Assembly: GCA_966211335.1 (NCBI GenBank)
Contig: CBIHNF010000005.1
Coordinates: 1-64,000, forward strand
Direction of reading: 5' to 3'
Length of the DNA stretch: 64,000 nucleotides
Origin: JAPWJZ01 sp966211335
Lineage (GTDB): Bacteria > Pseudomonadota > Alphaproteobacteria > Micavibrionales > UBA2020
In this document: positions 52,492 to 61,035 of the stretch, piece after piece
Numbering within the stretch: the first letter of the stretch is position 1
Layout: each line of letters starts with the position of its first letter
The notes under the pieces: model-generated
Told to the model about the DNA's origin: nothing
Databases searched by the model: none
Seen by the model: only the letters and a program-made list of their open reading frames with translations
Position numbers and translations under genes: made by a program

Positions 52492-54054
52492 CTATTTCAC
52501 CTTCAGGGCAGGTGAAGATGTGGCGCGGAACTTCTTGAGCGACGGCTCTACATTTTCAATGCGGATGCCATGCTGGCGGTTGATGGCGGCGAAATTGACG
52601 TCGCCAAGACCGTGGGCAAAATTCGTCTGCAGTTTTGTCATCTGCTCCGGCAGCATCAGGTTATCCGGCTCCCGCTGGATGCGCGCCCAGATATCCGACT
52701 GCAGCGATGCATAGGCGCGGATATATGTTTCCGGCGTGGCTTTCCCGCCAAGCTCAAATGCCCGCTGTTCGAGCGCCGCAAGGTGGTCCCATTTGGTCAG
52801 CGCCTCGTTCGCGGCCTCTTCGGCGGGGGAGAGAGGTTTGGGGGCGGGCGGGGGTGAATGATCCTCGGGGTCCGGCATAAAGCGCAGGAAGGCAATGCCT
52901 TTCGCCGCTTCAACATCGGTTTTGGCGATATCTTTCAGCTGCTGGCGCTGCGCTTCCGTTTCCGCGACCTGCCAGGCATAGGCGATCTGCAGGCTGCGCG
53001 CGCTGGGGCTGAATTTGTCGGTGATGGCGTAATAGAGAGCGGTTGCCGCGCCGTCATCCAGCTTGCGGAAATTCTCGAGCCCCATTTTGGTGATGTGGCT
53101 GCGTAGCCCGTCGAGCGCCATGACGGACATATGCTCGGTATCCTCCGTCACGCTTTTGCGCTTGCTGCGCATCGCGTCCAGCAGCTCTAGCCCGTGGCCT
53201 TCCCGGATCATGTCGCCGATGGCGCCGACGTCCGACAGGGTTTCGCTTCTAATCAGGGAGGAAAAAGCGGCAAGGGCGCGCCTGTTCTTTACAAAATCGA
53301 CCGGGTCGCCGTTGCGCGCGGCATTGACAAGATCCTGCGCGGCCTCGGTCTGGGTGTATTTCGTGTTGCGGGCATGCCAGCTTTCGTGGCGGTTGATCAG
53401 CTCCACCTGCCTTGCCAGCGGCAGTCCCTTGATCTCGAACAGTAGCGCGTGGTCGGAGGTGGGAACGATGACCACGACGCGCGTTTTGCTTTCCGGATGC
53501 GTCGAGGCTTCTTCCGTCTGCGTCATGTACATGAAGCGGGTGATGGTATTGCGGCCAAGTTTTTTGGCGATGTCTTTGACGAATTTATCTTCGGCGCCCT
53601 CGACCCCTGCGGCCTGCAGCATCAGCCGCACGACCTTATCGCCCTTCAGCCCCAGCGCAAGGCCTGCGTCAAAATGGTAGGGGTTGAGGATGACGGCGCG
53701 CTTGTTGTGCTCCGCGCCGCCGAATTTTTTCATGTAACCGTCAAGCCGCGCCTGAAGGTTGTGCAACTCAACTGCATAGGGCGTCTCGGCGAGGGGGGCG
53801 AGCTTCAGGAAGCGGCTGGCGGCGTCCTGCATCAGGGCGGTGTTCATGTTGTCGTCGCGCTGCTGCGCCGGCGTCATGGGGCCCTTTTTGGGCGCGAACA
53901 TCCTGTAGATGTCATCCTGGGGCTTATCGACCGTAACCTGCGCCTGGACCTGCCCGCCGGCTGCCACCAGCAGCGTTGTGCCAAGCGCCGTCGTCGCGGC
54001 AAAACGCCGCCAGATATGGCGCAACGGGGATGCTGTCGGCGCGGGTTTCTCCAT
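52492..54054 (-). CDS. Exported zinc-peptidase-like protein, paralogue A
   Basis: 520 residues from ATG 54054 (AAGGG upstream); the ATG at 54105 would add a non-signal-like extension. Signal peptide ATTALGTTLLVAAGGQVQA. HExxH is NRHESWH (223-227) with Glu271 44 residues on in SETLSDVGAIGDMIR. It is first in the operon A-B-C and has a Pro-rich stretch (PPPAPKPLSP) near residues 410-420 that the others lack. Predicted zinc metallopeptidase in the envelope; substrate and partners unknown. A 20-bp inverted repeat overlies its upstream region. Confidence 0.78.
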   Translation of the reverse strand: MEKPAPTASPLRHIWRRFAATTALGTTLLVAAGGQVQAQVTVDKPQDDIYRMFAPKKGPMTPAQQRDDNMNTALMQDAASRFLKLAPLAETPYAVELHNLQARLDGYMKKFGGAEHNKRAVILNPYHFDAGLALGLKGDKVVRLMLQAAGVEGAEDKFVKDIAKKLGRNTITRFMYMTQTEEASTHPESKTRVVVIVPTSDHALLFEIKGLPLARQVELINRHESWHARNTKYTQTEAAQDLVNAARNGDPVDFVKNRRALAAFSSLIRSETLSDVGAIGDMIREGHGLELLDAMRSKRKSVTEDTEHMSVMALDGLRSHITKMGLENFRKLDDGAATALYYAITDKFSPSARSLQIAYAWQVAETEAQRQQLKDIAKTDVEAAKGIAFLRFMPDPEDHSPPPAPKPLSPAEEAANEALTKWDHLAALEQRAFELGGKATPETYIRAYASLQSDIWARIQREPDNLMLPEQMTKLQTNFAHGLGDVNFAAINRQHGIRIENVEPSLKKFRATSSPALKVK

Positions 54055-54085
54055 ATAGACCCTTGATATAATGTATCGATGGCAA

Positions 54086-54105
54086 ATGTATATTATACTA
54101 TACAT
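54086..54105. promoter_or_regulatory. Inverted repeat upstream of the metallopeptidase operon
   Basis: ATGTATA-N6-TATACAT, an AT-rich 20-bp inverted repeat about 32-51 bp before the first start codon. It contains TATAAT on the minus strand, so it could be an operator covering a -10 box; the -35 is weak. Confidence 0.45.
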
Positions 54106-54150
54106 AATTAATTATTCGTGTATGATGTCGCTCGGCCGCTCAAAAACACC

Positions 54151-54172
54151 TTGAAAAATAAAGATTTTTCAA
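54151..54172. promoter_or_regulatory. AT-rich inverted repeat upstream of typA
   Basis: TTGAAAAA and TTTTTCAA flank a 6-bp spacer; TTGAAA followed after 16 bp by TAGGGT gives a weak promoter in the same place, 70 bp before the typA start. Confidence 0.35.
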
Positions 54173-54241
54173 TAGGGTGGCCCAAGAAAAGTGACAGAAA
54201 CGCCTAAAATCAGCCCCTGTGCGGAAGTAAGAGTAGAGTTC

Positions 54242-56071
54242 ATGACAAACAAGCTGCGTAACATCGCCATCATCGCCCACGTCGACCATGGCAAAACCAC
54301 CCTCGTCGACGTTCTGCTGCGCCAGTCCGGCCAGTTCCGCGAAAACCAGCATGTCGCCGAGCGCGTCATGGACTCCAACGACCTCGAAAAAGAACGCGGC
54401 ATCACCATTCTTGCCAAAGTCACCTCGCTGATGTGGAAGGACACCCGCATCAATATCGTGGACACCCCGGGCCACGCGGATTTCGGCGGCGAAGTCGAAC
54501 GTATTCTCTCCATGGTTGACGGCGTCGTCATCCTCGTTGACGCAGCCGAAGGCGCGCTTCCCCAGACCAAATTCGTTTCCGGCAAAGCCCTGAAAATGGG
54601 CCTGAAGCCGATCGTTGTCATCAACAAGGTCGACCGCCCCGACGCGCGCCCCGACGAAGTGCATGAAGAAGTTTTCGACCTCTTCGTCGCGCTCGAAGCC
54701 ACCAACGAACAGCTCGATTTCCCCATCCTCTACGCATCCGGCCGTCAGGGCTGGGCGTCGAAGACGCTGAATGGCGAGCAAAAAGACCTCGCGCCGCTCT
54801 TCGACCTGATCTGCGAATATGTGCCGCCGCCGAAGGTCGAGGAAAACAAGCCCTTCTCCATGCTCGTCACGATGATCGAGAGCAACCCCTACCTCGGCCG
54901 CGTTTGCACCGGCCGCATCACCGCGGGTTCCGTGAAAATGAACCAGCCGCTGAAATCGCTGGATACCACCAGCGGCGCGGTTGAAAACTTCCGCGCCACC
55001 AAAATCCTCGCCTTCCGCGGCATCGACCGCGAACCGCTCGAGGAAGCTTTTGCAGGCGATATCATCTCCCTCGCCGGCATGACGGAAACGACGGTCACCA
55101 ACACCATCTGCGACGTATCGGTCACCGAAGCCCTCTATTCCGTTCCTATCGATCCGCCCACCATTTCAATGTCTTTCGCCGTCAACAACGGCCCCTTCGC
55201 CGGCACGGAAGGCACCAAAGTCACCTCCCGCATGATCCGCGACCGCCTCTTTAAAGAAGCGGAAAGCAACGTCGCCATGAAAGTGAAAGACGGCCAGACA
55301 TCCGACGTCTTTGAAGTCTTCGGCCGCGGCGAATTGCAGATGTCCGTCCTCATCGAAACCATGCGCCGCGAGGGTTTTGAACTCCTCATCGGCCGCCCGC
55401 GCGTTCTCTACAAAACCGACGAAGCGACCGGCGAAAAGCTGGAGCCCTATGAAGAAGTCGTCATCGACGTCGATCAGGAACACTCCGGCACCGTCGTGCA
55501 GAAAATGGCCATCCGCAAAGGCGAGATGATGTCCATGGCTCCGTCCGGCGCCGGCAAGATCAAAATGACCTTTATCGCGCCGACGCGCGGCCTTATCGGC
55601 TACCACGGCGAATTCCTGACCGACACGCGCGGCACCGGCATCATCAACCGGTTGTTCCACGGCTACGGCCCCTTCAAGGGCTCGGTTGAGGGTCGCCGCG
55701 TTGGCGTGCTGCTCGCCATGGGCACGGGCGAAGCCACCGAATACGACCTTTGGAAGCTGGAAGAGCGCGGCATCATCATGGTGCTGCCGGGTACCAAGGT
55801 TTACGAAGGCATGATCGTCGGCGAACATAACCGCGACAACGACCTTGCCGTCAACATTCTGCGCGGCAAGAAGCTGACCAACGTCCGCGCCTCCGGTTCC
55901 GATGAATCCACCAAGCTGATCCCGCCGCGCATCCTGACGCTCGAGCAGGCGATCACCTTCATCAACGATGACGAGCTGGTGGAAGTCACGCCGAAAACCC
56001 TGCGCCTGCGCAAAGCGGTCCTTGACCCCAACCTGCGCAAACGCACGGAAAAAATGGCGGAAGCGGGTTAA
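54242..56071 (+). CDS. typA: Translational GTPase TypA/BipA
   Basis: 609-residue ribosome-associated GTPase that helps 50S assembly and cold/stress growth. G1 AHVDHGKTT, G3 DTPGHADFGGE, G4 NKVDRPDA and the elongation-factor-G-like domains with RGELQMSVLIETMRREGFEL are all present. Start at ATG 54242 (MTNKLRNIAIIAHVDHGKTT) matches family length; an upstream ATG at 54191 adds 17 residues outside the family alignment. Confidence 0.97.
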   Translation: MTNKLRNIAIIAHVDHGKTTLVDVLLRQSGQFRENQHVAERVMDSNDLEKERGITILAKVTSLMWKDTRINIVDTPGHADFGGEVERILSMVDGVVILVDAAEGALPQTKFVSGKALKMGLKPIVVINKVDRPDARPDEVHEEVFDLFVALEATNEQLDFPILYASGRQGWASKTLNGEQKDLAPLFDLICEYVPPPKVEENKPFSMLVTMIESNPYLGRVCTGRITAGSVKMNQPLKSLDTTSGAVENFRATKILAFRGIDREPLEEAFAGDIISLAGMTETTVTNTICDVSVTEALYSVPIDPPTISMSFAVNNGPFAGTEGTKVTSRMIRDRLFKEAESNVAMKVKDGQTSDVFEVFGRGELQMSVLIETMRREGFELLIGRPRVLYKTDEATGEKLEPYEEVVIDVDQEHSGTVVQKMAIRKGEMMSMAPSGAGKIKMTFIAPTRGLIGYHGEFLTDTRGTGIINRLFHGYGPFKGSVEGRRVGVLLAMGTGEATEYDLWKLEERGIIMVLPGTKVYEGMIVGEHNRDNDLAVNILRGKKLTNVRASGSDESTKLIPPRILTLEQAITFINDDELVEVTPKTLRLRKAVLDPNLRKRTEKMAEAG

Positions 56072-56095
56072 GCTTCTTCAAACCGGCAGGCGAAA

Positions 56096-56524
56096 ATGGA
56101 TTTCAAGGCATATCTTCGCAGCCTCGGCATCGGCCTCTTTTATGCGGCTTACATTTATATTGTCGACCGCGTCATCCATGTCGGCGGCATGGGCAATGGC
56201 ATTATCATGCTGCTCATGTCTATCGCCGCGCTGATGATTGCGATTGGCACCTTTACGGTCCGCAAAGACAGCCAGTACAGCCTGCCCATGAAATATCCGG
56301 CGCTGCTGCTGGGCGTTATCGCGGGCATGATAGTAATCTACGCCTTCTTCGGCACCATGACTGGGCGCGAAAATTTTGTGCAGGCCTTTGCCGCCAGCAA
56401 AGTGCTGCCGGCCATGCTGCAAAATCCGCTCAACAGCTACGTTGATTTCGGCAAGGTGCACAGCGTGCCATGGCTGCCGCAGCCGAAACCTAAAGGTCCC
56501 GTGCTGCACGGCGCTGTTGGCTAG
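56096..56524 (+). CDS. Four-helix small membrane protein
   Basis: 142 residues: hydrophobic segments at about 5-25, 28-48, 60-84 and a C-terminal soluble part with Pro-Lys motif LPQPKPKGP. No family recognised. Starts 25 bp after typA and is probably read through from it; convergent with the HD gene. Confidence 0.7.
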   Translation: MDFKAYLRSLGIGLFYAAYIYIVDRVIHVGGMGNGIIMLLMSIAALMIAIGTFTVRKDSQYSLPMKYPALLLGVIAGMIVIYAFFGTMTGRENFVQAFAASKVLPAMLQNPLNSYVDFGKVHSVPWLPQPKPKGPVLHGAVG

Positions 56525-56530
56525 CCCGCT

Positions 56531-57076
56531 TTAGGCCGCCATGCCGAACTGCTTCACGCCCCGCGCGTAGGTCTTGTCGAACTCCGCCTCGAGGCCTGTG
56601 TTAACGCCGCGGCATCCATCGACCACCGCTTTCGCCCAGGTGAAATACTCCTGCTTGCGCGCGTCCGACCAGTCGGGCGGCGGGGAGGTGAGGATGGTTT
56701 TGAGGTTCGAAATCTTGTCGGCCATTTTCACCATCTTGGCGTTGTCCGATTTATGCGGCGCGTTGACGACCTGCAGGCGCTTGCGCTCGGCCTTGTCCAG
56801 CGACTTGTCATCCGTGCATTCCATGACGATGTCGGCGACGTTTTCGCCGAATTCGCGCACCAGCTCTTCACGTTTCACGCCGGTGTCCTCGACCGTGTCA
56901 TGCAGCGCGCCGGCGCAGAGCAGGTCGATGTTCTTGCCATCCGTATGTTGGGCAAGAAGGTCGACAACTTCGGCGATGTGGTTGATATAGGGTTCGGCCC
57001 TTGCGCCCTTGCGGCGCTGGTCGGTGTGTTTCTGGGCGGCGAAGAACATCGCCTTGGTCAGTTTTTGCACGGTCAT
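56531..57076 (-). CDS. RelA/SpoT-type HD-domain protein
   Basis: 181 residues, HD domain only: AQKHTDQRRKGA, YINHIAEVV, the metal site GALHDTVEDTGV, and AHK/DKISNL-type downstream motif (MVKMADKISNLKTI). It lacks a synthetase domain, so it resembles small alarmone hydrolases (Mesh1-type) or other HD phosphohydrolases. A TTTTCA-TATG-TGAAAA repeat at 57137-57152 lies about 60 bp upstream. Confidence 0.85.
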   Translation of the reverse strand: MTVQKLTKAMFFAAQKHTDQRRKGARAEPYINHIAEVVDLLAQHTDGKNIDLLCAGALHDTVEDTGVKREELVREFGENVADIVMECTDDKSLDKAERKRLQVVNAPHKSDNAKMVKMADKISNLKTILTSPPPDWSDARKQEYFTWAKAVVDGCRGVNTGLEAEFDKTYARGVKQFGMAA

Positions 57077-57136
57077 GCTTTTTCCCTTTCATGGAAAACG
57101 GCCAGACCCCCAACGGGCATGGCCTCTTGTTTCACT

Positions 57137-57152
57137 TTTTCATATGTGAAAA
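57137..57152. promoter_or_regulatory. Inverted repeat upstream of the HD gene
   Basis: TTTTCA-TATG-TGAAAA; a short symmetric site, regulator unknown. Confidence 0.25.
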
Positions 57153-57211
57153 GCATAGGACCGCGGGCTTGCGCATGGCAAGACCATTATCAAAAGGCTG
57201 ATATACAACAG

Positions 57212-57246
57212 AAAAAGCCCGGACATTGGAAAATGCCCGGGCTTTC
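57212..57246 (-). terminator. Terminator after the 63-residue gene
   Basis: AAAGCCCGGGCA and TGTCCGGGCTTT with a short loop, followed by a T-run on the minus strand, just 3' of the gene ending at 57262. Confidence 0.8.
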
Positions 57247-57261
57247 GCGGTGATTTAAGGC

Positions 57262-57453
57262 TTAGTGGATGGCGTCGAGCGAGGCGTCGGTCAGCCCGTT
57301 CTTCTTCAGCTCTTCCGTTGCAATTTGCGCTTTGCGGATGTCTTCCTGTTCCTGCGCCTGCTTGGCGAGGAAGGCCTGCTGCTCTTGGTCCTTGCGAATT
57401 TGGTCCTGCAGAATCTGCTGCTGTTTCACCTGGTCTTCAAGATTGTCGGCCAT
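57262..57453 (-). CDS. Small coiled-coil protein
   Basis: 63 residues, almost wholly helical and Gln/Lys/Glu rich (QQQILQDQIRKDQEQQAFLAKQAQEQEDIRKAQ). No known family; short but likely real because it has its own terminator and an AGGAGCAGCCC site before the ATG. Confidence 0.55.
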   Translation of the reverse strand: MADNLEDQVKQQQILQDQIRKDQEQQAFLAKQAQEQEDIRKAQIATEELKKNGLTDASLDAIH

Positions 57454-57603
57454 AGGGCTGCTCCTTCATGTTTTGCGGGCTACCTATGCTTCAGGAACCG
57501 GGAAGGTTCCGAAAAATAAATCACCTCGCCGATACCCCTTAAAAATCCGCGGTTTTGTGCCATACTTGTTCAGGCCTTTTCACGTCAATTCCAAGGTGCC
57601 GCC

Positions 57604-58509
57604 ATGCTGTATCGCGTTCTTCCCCTTGTCCTCCTGCTGACCCTGCCTGCGCTGCCCGCCGCCGCGCTGGAAGACATTACCTCTGAAATGCAGAAGCTCG
57701 AAGTTGTCCGCATGGGCATGCCGGATGTGCCGGCCGATGAGTTGCAGACGCCGTCAAACCCCGACGACATGCGTGCCGCCATGGCCGATGGCAAAGCGAG
57801 CCTCCACGCATCGGTGACCCCGCAAAAAACGCTGCGCGCCGGAAAGGCTGCGACCTTCGTGCTACACCTGAAAGACAAGGCGAACAAGCCTGTGACACTG
57901 GCGGGGCTTGAGGAACGTCACACGAAAAAAATCCACCTCCTCGTCGTCGACCAGAGCCTTGGCGATTACTTCCACCTGCATCCAGTTGCCCTCAAGAAGG
58001 GCGGCTACCAGTTTACCTTTACGCCCAACACCAGCCACAACTACCGCGTCTTCGCCGATGTGAAGCCCGTGAAGGGTGATGCGCAGATGGTGCCGGTGCT
58101 GCTCCCGGGTAAAACGCCCTGCAAGGCATCTTGCGTCGATAAAAAACTTTCCGATACGGCGGAAGCCGGCGGCATCAAGGCGCATGTGCTGTTTGACCAG
58201 AAGACTTTCAAGGTCGGCGCCGCCACCAACGGCGAAGTCATTTTGACCGATGCCAAAGGCGGCCGGATTTCCGACTTGCAGCCCGTGATGGGCGCTTACG
58301 GGCATATCGTCGGCTTCTATGACGATTTCCAGACCACGGCGCATATGCACCCGCTCGGCAAGGAGCCGAAAAAGGATTCCGACCGCGGCGGGTCGCCGCT
58401 GACTTTCATGCTGCACCCTATGCGTGCGGGCTACATGAAATACTACGTGCAGGTCCGGCGCGGGGATAAGGACATCTTCCTGCCCTTCGGCCTCACGGTG
58501 GAGGAATAA
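57604..58509 (+). CDS. Secreted His/Met-containing protein, YtkA-like
   Basis: 301 residues with signal peptide (LPLVLLLTLPALPAAA). Two similar halves: the first has a KIHLLVVDQSLGDYFHLHP segment and PNTSHNYRVFADV; the second has PVMGAYGHIVGFYDDFQTTAHMHPLG and a C-terminal GYMKYYVQVRRGDKDIFLPF strand. The HLHP and HMHP clusters suggest metal binding in the periplasm, as in YtkA-like and copper-related domains. A Cys pair (CKASC) lies between the halves. The orphan secretion F gene starts as it ends. Confidence 0.68.
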   Translation: MLYRVLPLVLLLTLPALPAAALEDITSEMQKLEVVRMGMPDVPADELQTPSNPDDMRAAMADGKASLHASVTPQKTLRAGKAATFVLHLKDKANKPVTLAGLEERHTKKIHLLVVDQSLGDYFHLHPVALKKGGYQFTFTPNTSHNYRVFADVKPVKGDAQMVPVLLPGKTPCKASCVDKKLSDTAEAGGIKAHVLFDQKTFKVGAATNGEVILTDAKGGRISDLQPVMGAYGHIVGFYDDFQTTAHMHPLGKEPKKDSDRGGSPLTFMLHPMRAGYMKYYVQVRRGDKDIFLPFGLTVEE

Positions 58510-59411
58510 TCAACAAGAAGACAACGAGGGGGCTGATCGAGTTCTTCCTGCGGCTCGAGCAGATGGAGAAGGCCGGCATGCCGCTCCGCGACGCGCTGGA
58601 CGCTGCGCGGGACGATGCGCCGGATGCGAAAATGCAGCTGATGGCGGCCAATATCGCGGAAGGCGTGCGGGCGGGGCAGTCATTGGCGCAGGCGCTTGAA
58701 TATTACCCCCACTATTTCAGCCCAACCATCATCGGCCTTATCGCCGCCGGCGAAAAAACCGGCCGCCTTGGCCGCATCTTCGAGAAGTGCCGCGATATTT
58801 TGCGCCGGCAGGCGGACAACGCGCAGCGCCTCCGCAAAGTCACGCGCTATCCCAAAATCTCCTTCGCCATCTTCATCGGCCTGTCGCTGCTGCAGAACCA
58901 CACAGGGCTTCCTTATGCCGCTGCCGCGCTGTGCTTTGTTGTCGCCCTCGTCTGGGCGCTGCGCCGCTATGTCAGCGCGTTTCAGGAACTCACCGACCGC
59001 ATGATGCTGTTCATTCCCATCGTGGGGCCGTTGCTGCGGCAGAATTCGGTCGCGATGTTTGCGGACAGCCTTGCGCTTGTTTACAGCGCCGGCATGGATA
59101 TGCGGCAGGGCCTTGTTGTTGCCGCCGGCACCATCCCGAACCTCGCCGTGCGTGCGGATATCGTGCGCGTGCTGCCGCAGGTGACGGCGGGGCAGACGCT
59201 GTATAAATGCCTGCAGTCCAGCCGCCAGTTCGATGGCCTCGCCCTCGGCATGCTGCGCGCTGGAGAAAACTCCGGCAACTTCGATGCCTGCCTCACGCAG
59301 CTCGCCGAATACTACAACAAGAAAACCGACGCCGCCGTCACCATGGCGCAGCAGGTCATTGGGCCCGCACTGACCATCATCATGGGCGCTGTCGTCACCT
59401 GGGGCATCTGA
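58509..59411 (+). CDS. Type II secretion/type IV pilus F protein, orphan and apparently lacking a normal start codon
   Basis: About 300 residues with the two T2SSF domains (GspF/PilC/TadC-like inner-membrane platform): GLIEFFLRLEQMEKAGMPLRDAL, IIGLIAAGEKTGRLGRIFE, and second copy FADSLALVYSAGMDMRQGL, LGMLRAGENSGNFDACL. Homology begins before the first ATG (58563): the in-frame codons from about 58509 (ATC AAC AAG AAG ACA ACG AGG...) encode the usual N-terminal helix, yet no ATG, GTG or TTG precedes it within the open stretch. GGAGG lies at 58500-58504. The C-terminus also stops early, within the last membrane helix. It is either started by a rare codon or is decaying. No other secretion gene is nearby. 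Confidence 0.7.
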   Translation: MNKKTTRGLIEFFLRLEQMEKAGMPLRDALDAARDDAPDAKMQLMAANIAEGVRAGQSLAQALEYYPHYFSPTIIGLIAAGEKTGRLGRIFEKCRDILRRQADNAQRLRKVTRYPKISFAIFIGLSLLQNHTGLPYAAAALCFVVALVWALRRYVSAFQELTDRMMLFIPIVGPLLRQNSVAMFADSLALVYSAGMDMRQGLVVAAGTIPNLAVRADIVRVLPQVTAGQTLYKCLQSSRQFDGLALGMLRAGENSGNFDACLTQLAEYYNKKTDAAVTMAQQVIGPALTIIMGAVVTWGI

Positions 59412-59510
59412 TTTCCTTTTAAAATCAAAGCATATATTATAAGTAGACACGGTTATGGCTAATCGTTATGGTGGCGCGTCTTTTACATCCATTTATTTCC
59501 GAGGGCCGCC

Positions 59511-60248
59511 ATGACCGCCAAGAACACCGAAGCCAAATTCGCGCTGGAATTTCCCCAAGGCCGCATTGTTTTCATGCAGCCGGAACATGCGTCTTCCGGC
59601 AACGATATCGGCGGCATTTATTTCCAGCCGAAGGACAGCAAGGACGCCTTTATCGTCTGGGGCGAGCGCAAGGAACTGTTTGGCAAGCACGCCGTCACGG
59701 TCGCCAAAAACCGCGATACGGGCAACGCGGGTTACAGCGTCGTCTATGAATTTGAAAACAACGCTCTGGTGGATGCGCGCCTTGTGTCGCCTTCCGAAAC
59801 CGTGCGTGGCGCTTTGCTGGACAATGCCGGCCTGCAGGCGCTGAATGCGCAGCTGGCCGCTGGCGACATCAAGCTCTACGGCAACCGCGATACGGAACTT
59901 GCCAAGGTCTTCAACGTCGCGGCCTTTGCCGACGGCCGCCAGCTGATCCAGCTGATGAACAAAAACGAGCTGTACCTCGGCACCCCTGGAAACTTTGAAA
60001 AGCTAGATGCAAAACTTTTCGTGCAGGGCGGCAACAGCATGTATTACAAGCTGGCGACGGGCGAAAGCATCAACCTGCCCTATGGCTACGGCGGCCCGAA
60101 CCATGAGGTACCGACCTTCGCCGGCGAGCCGATGAAATATCTCGATGTCCGCGCCGGTGAAGACCCTGCGAAACTGGGCCTCAACCTCAAAGGCGGCGTG
60201 ACGCCGCTTGACCCGTTCTCGCCGCAGCTGAAAGCACCGAAGCCCTAA
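59511..60248 (+). CDS. Unknown soluble protein
   Basis: 245 residues, no signal peptide or membrane helix. It begins FALEFPQGRIVFMQPEHASSGNDIGGIYFQP and contains aromatic-rich and Gly-rich stretches with a Pro-Lys end (KAPKP). Good GAGGGC before the ATG. I recognise no family. Its stop overlaps that of the convergent next gene. Confidence 0.7.
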   Translation: MTAKNTEAKFALEFPQGRIVFMQPEHASSGNDIGGIYFQPKDSKDAFIVWGERKELFGKHAVTVAKNRDTGNAGYSVVYEFENNALVDARLVSPSETVRGALLDNAGLQALNAQLAAGDIKLYGNRDTELAKVFNVAAFADGRQLIQLMNKNELYLGTPGNFEKLDAKLFVQGGNSMYYKLATGESINLPYGYGGPNHEVPTFAGEPMKYLDVRAGEDPAKLGLNLKGGVTPLDPFSPQLKAPKP

Positions 60249-60943
60249 CTGATCAGCAGCAGACGCGGCAGCTGGCCGGGCTTTGTCTCCGGCGCGCGGT
60301 GAATGCAGGGCAGGGCGGGGCTGCCGGGGTAATCGACAGCGATACGCCAGAGGTTGCCAAGGCCGAAGCTATAGGGCTGCGCGCTCGGCTTCGCCGTAAA
60401 ATGCAGGTCGAAGCAATTCTCGCTTAGGAAGGCGTCGAAGTCGTCACCGCCTTCGTCAACAAAAAGCTGGTGCAGTCTGGCGCGCGTTTCCGCATTGTCG
60501 ATATGCCTTATCGCATCTCCATTGGCGATGCCTTCGCTGGCGCATTGGTTATAGCTGCACAGGTAGGTATCGGTCGGCACCGGCGCGCGGTCGGCGTGGA
60601 AGGAATAGACATCCACCGGGACAATCGCATCCGCCTCATCGCGCGGATAAACCGGCACGCATTCAAGGCTCGGCAGCAGGCCCCGCTGCCGGAGTAATCG
60701 CAAATCGCTTATCATCTGCCGCGCGGCTACCTGCGCCGCGCCCGCCAGTGCCATGCCGGCAAGGCGCTCCTCATCCAGCGATACAATTTCAGATTCCGCT
60801 GCAAAGTGCCGCGCTACCGCATCGTAATCCCCCTCCAGCTGCCGAAGCCAGCACAGCGCATTGACGGCAGGGCCGAAGGGCGAGCCGACAAGTTCGTCAA
60901 AACTATGGACGATTTTCACAAGAGATGGAAAAATTGCTGTCAT
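60245..60943 (-). CDS. Unknown protein, possibly DUF1826-like
   Basis: 232 residues from ATG 60943 (253 from ATG 61006). The DVYSFHADRAPVPTDTYLCSYN and terminal IHRAPETKPGQLPRLLLI stretches look like the DUF1826 family, a group sometimes found with zinc-homeostasis genes, but the match is weak and I do not assign it. Two close Cys (C158, C162 from the longer start) are visible in CSYNQC. Confidence 0.6.
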   Translation of the reverse strand: MTAIFPSLVKIVHSFDELVGSPFGPAVNALCWLRQLEGDYDAVARHFAAESEIVSLDEERLAGMALAGAAQVAARQMISDLRLLRQRGLLPSLECVPVYPRDEADAIVPVDVYSFHADRAPVPTDTYLCSYNQCASEGIANGDAIRHIDNAETRARLHQLFVDEGGDDFDAFLSENCFDLHFTAKPSAQPYSFGLGNLWRIAVDYPGSPALPCIHRAPETKPGQLPRLLLIS

Positions 60944-61035
60944 TGAAGCGCCGTGCTCTGAAGGAATAGAAGTCCTGCGGCGATTATACCACCCGCCGGG
61001 CGTCATATAACGGCTTTCTTTAGCGGGCTGTGGCG

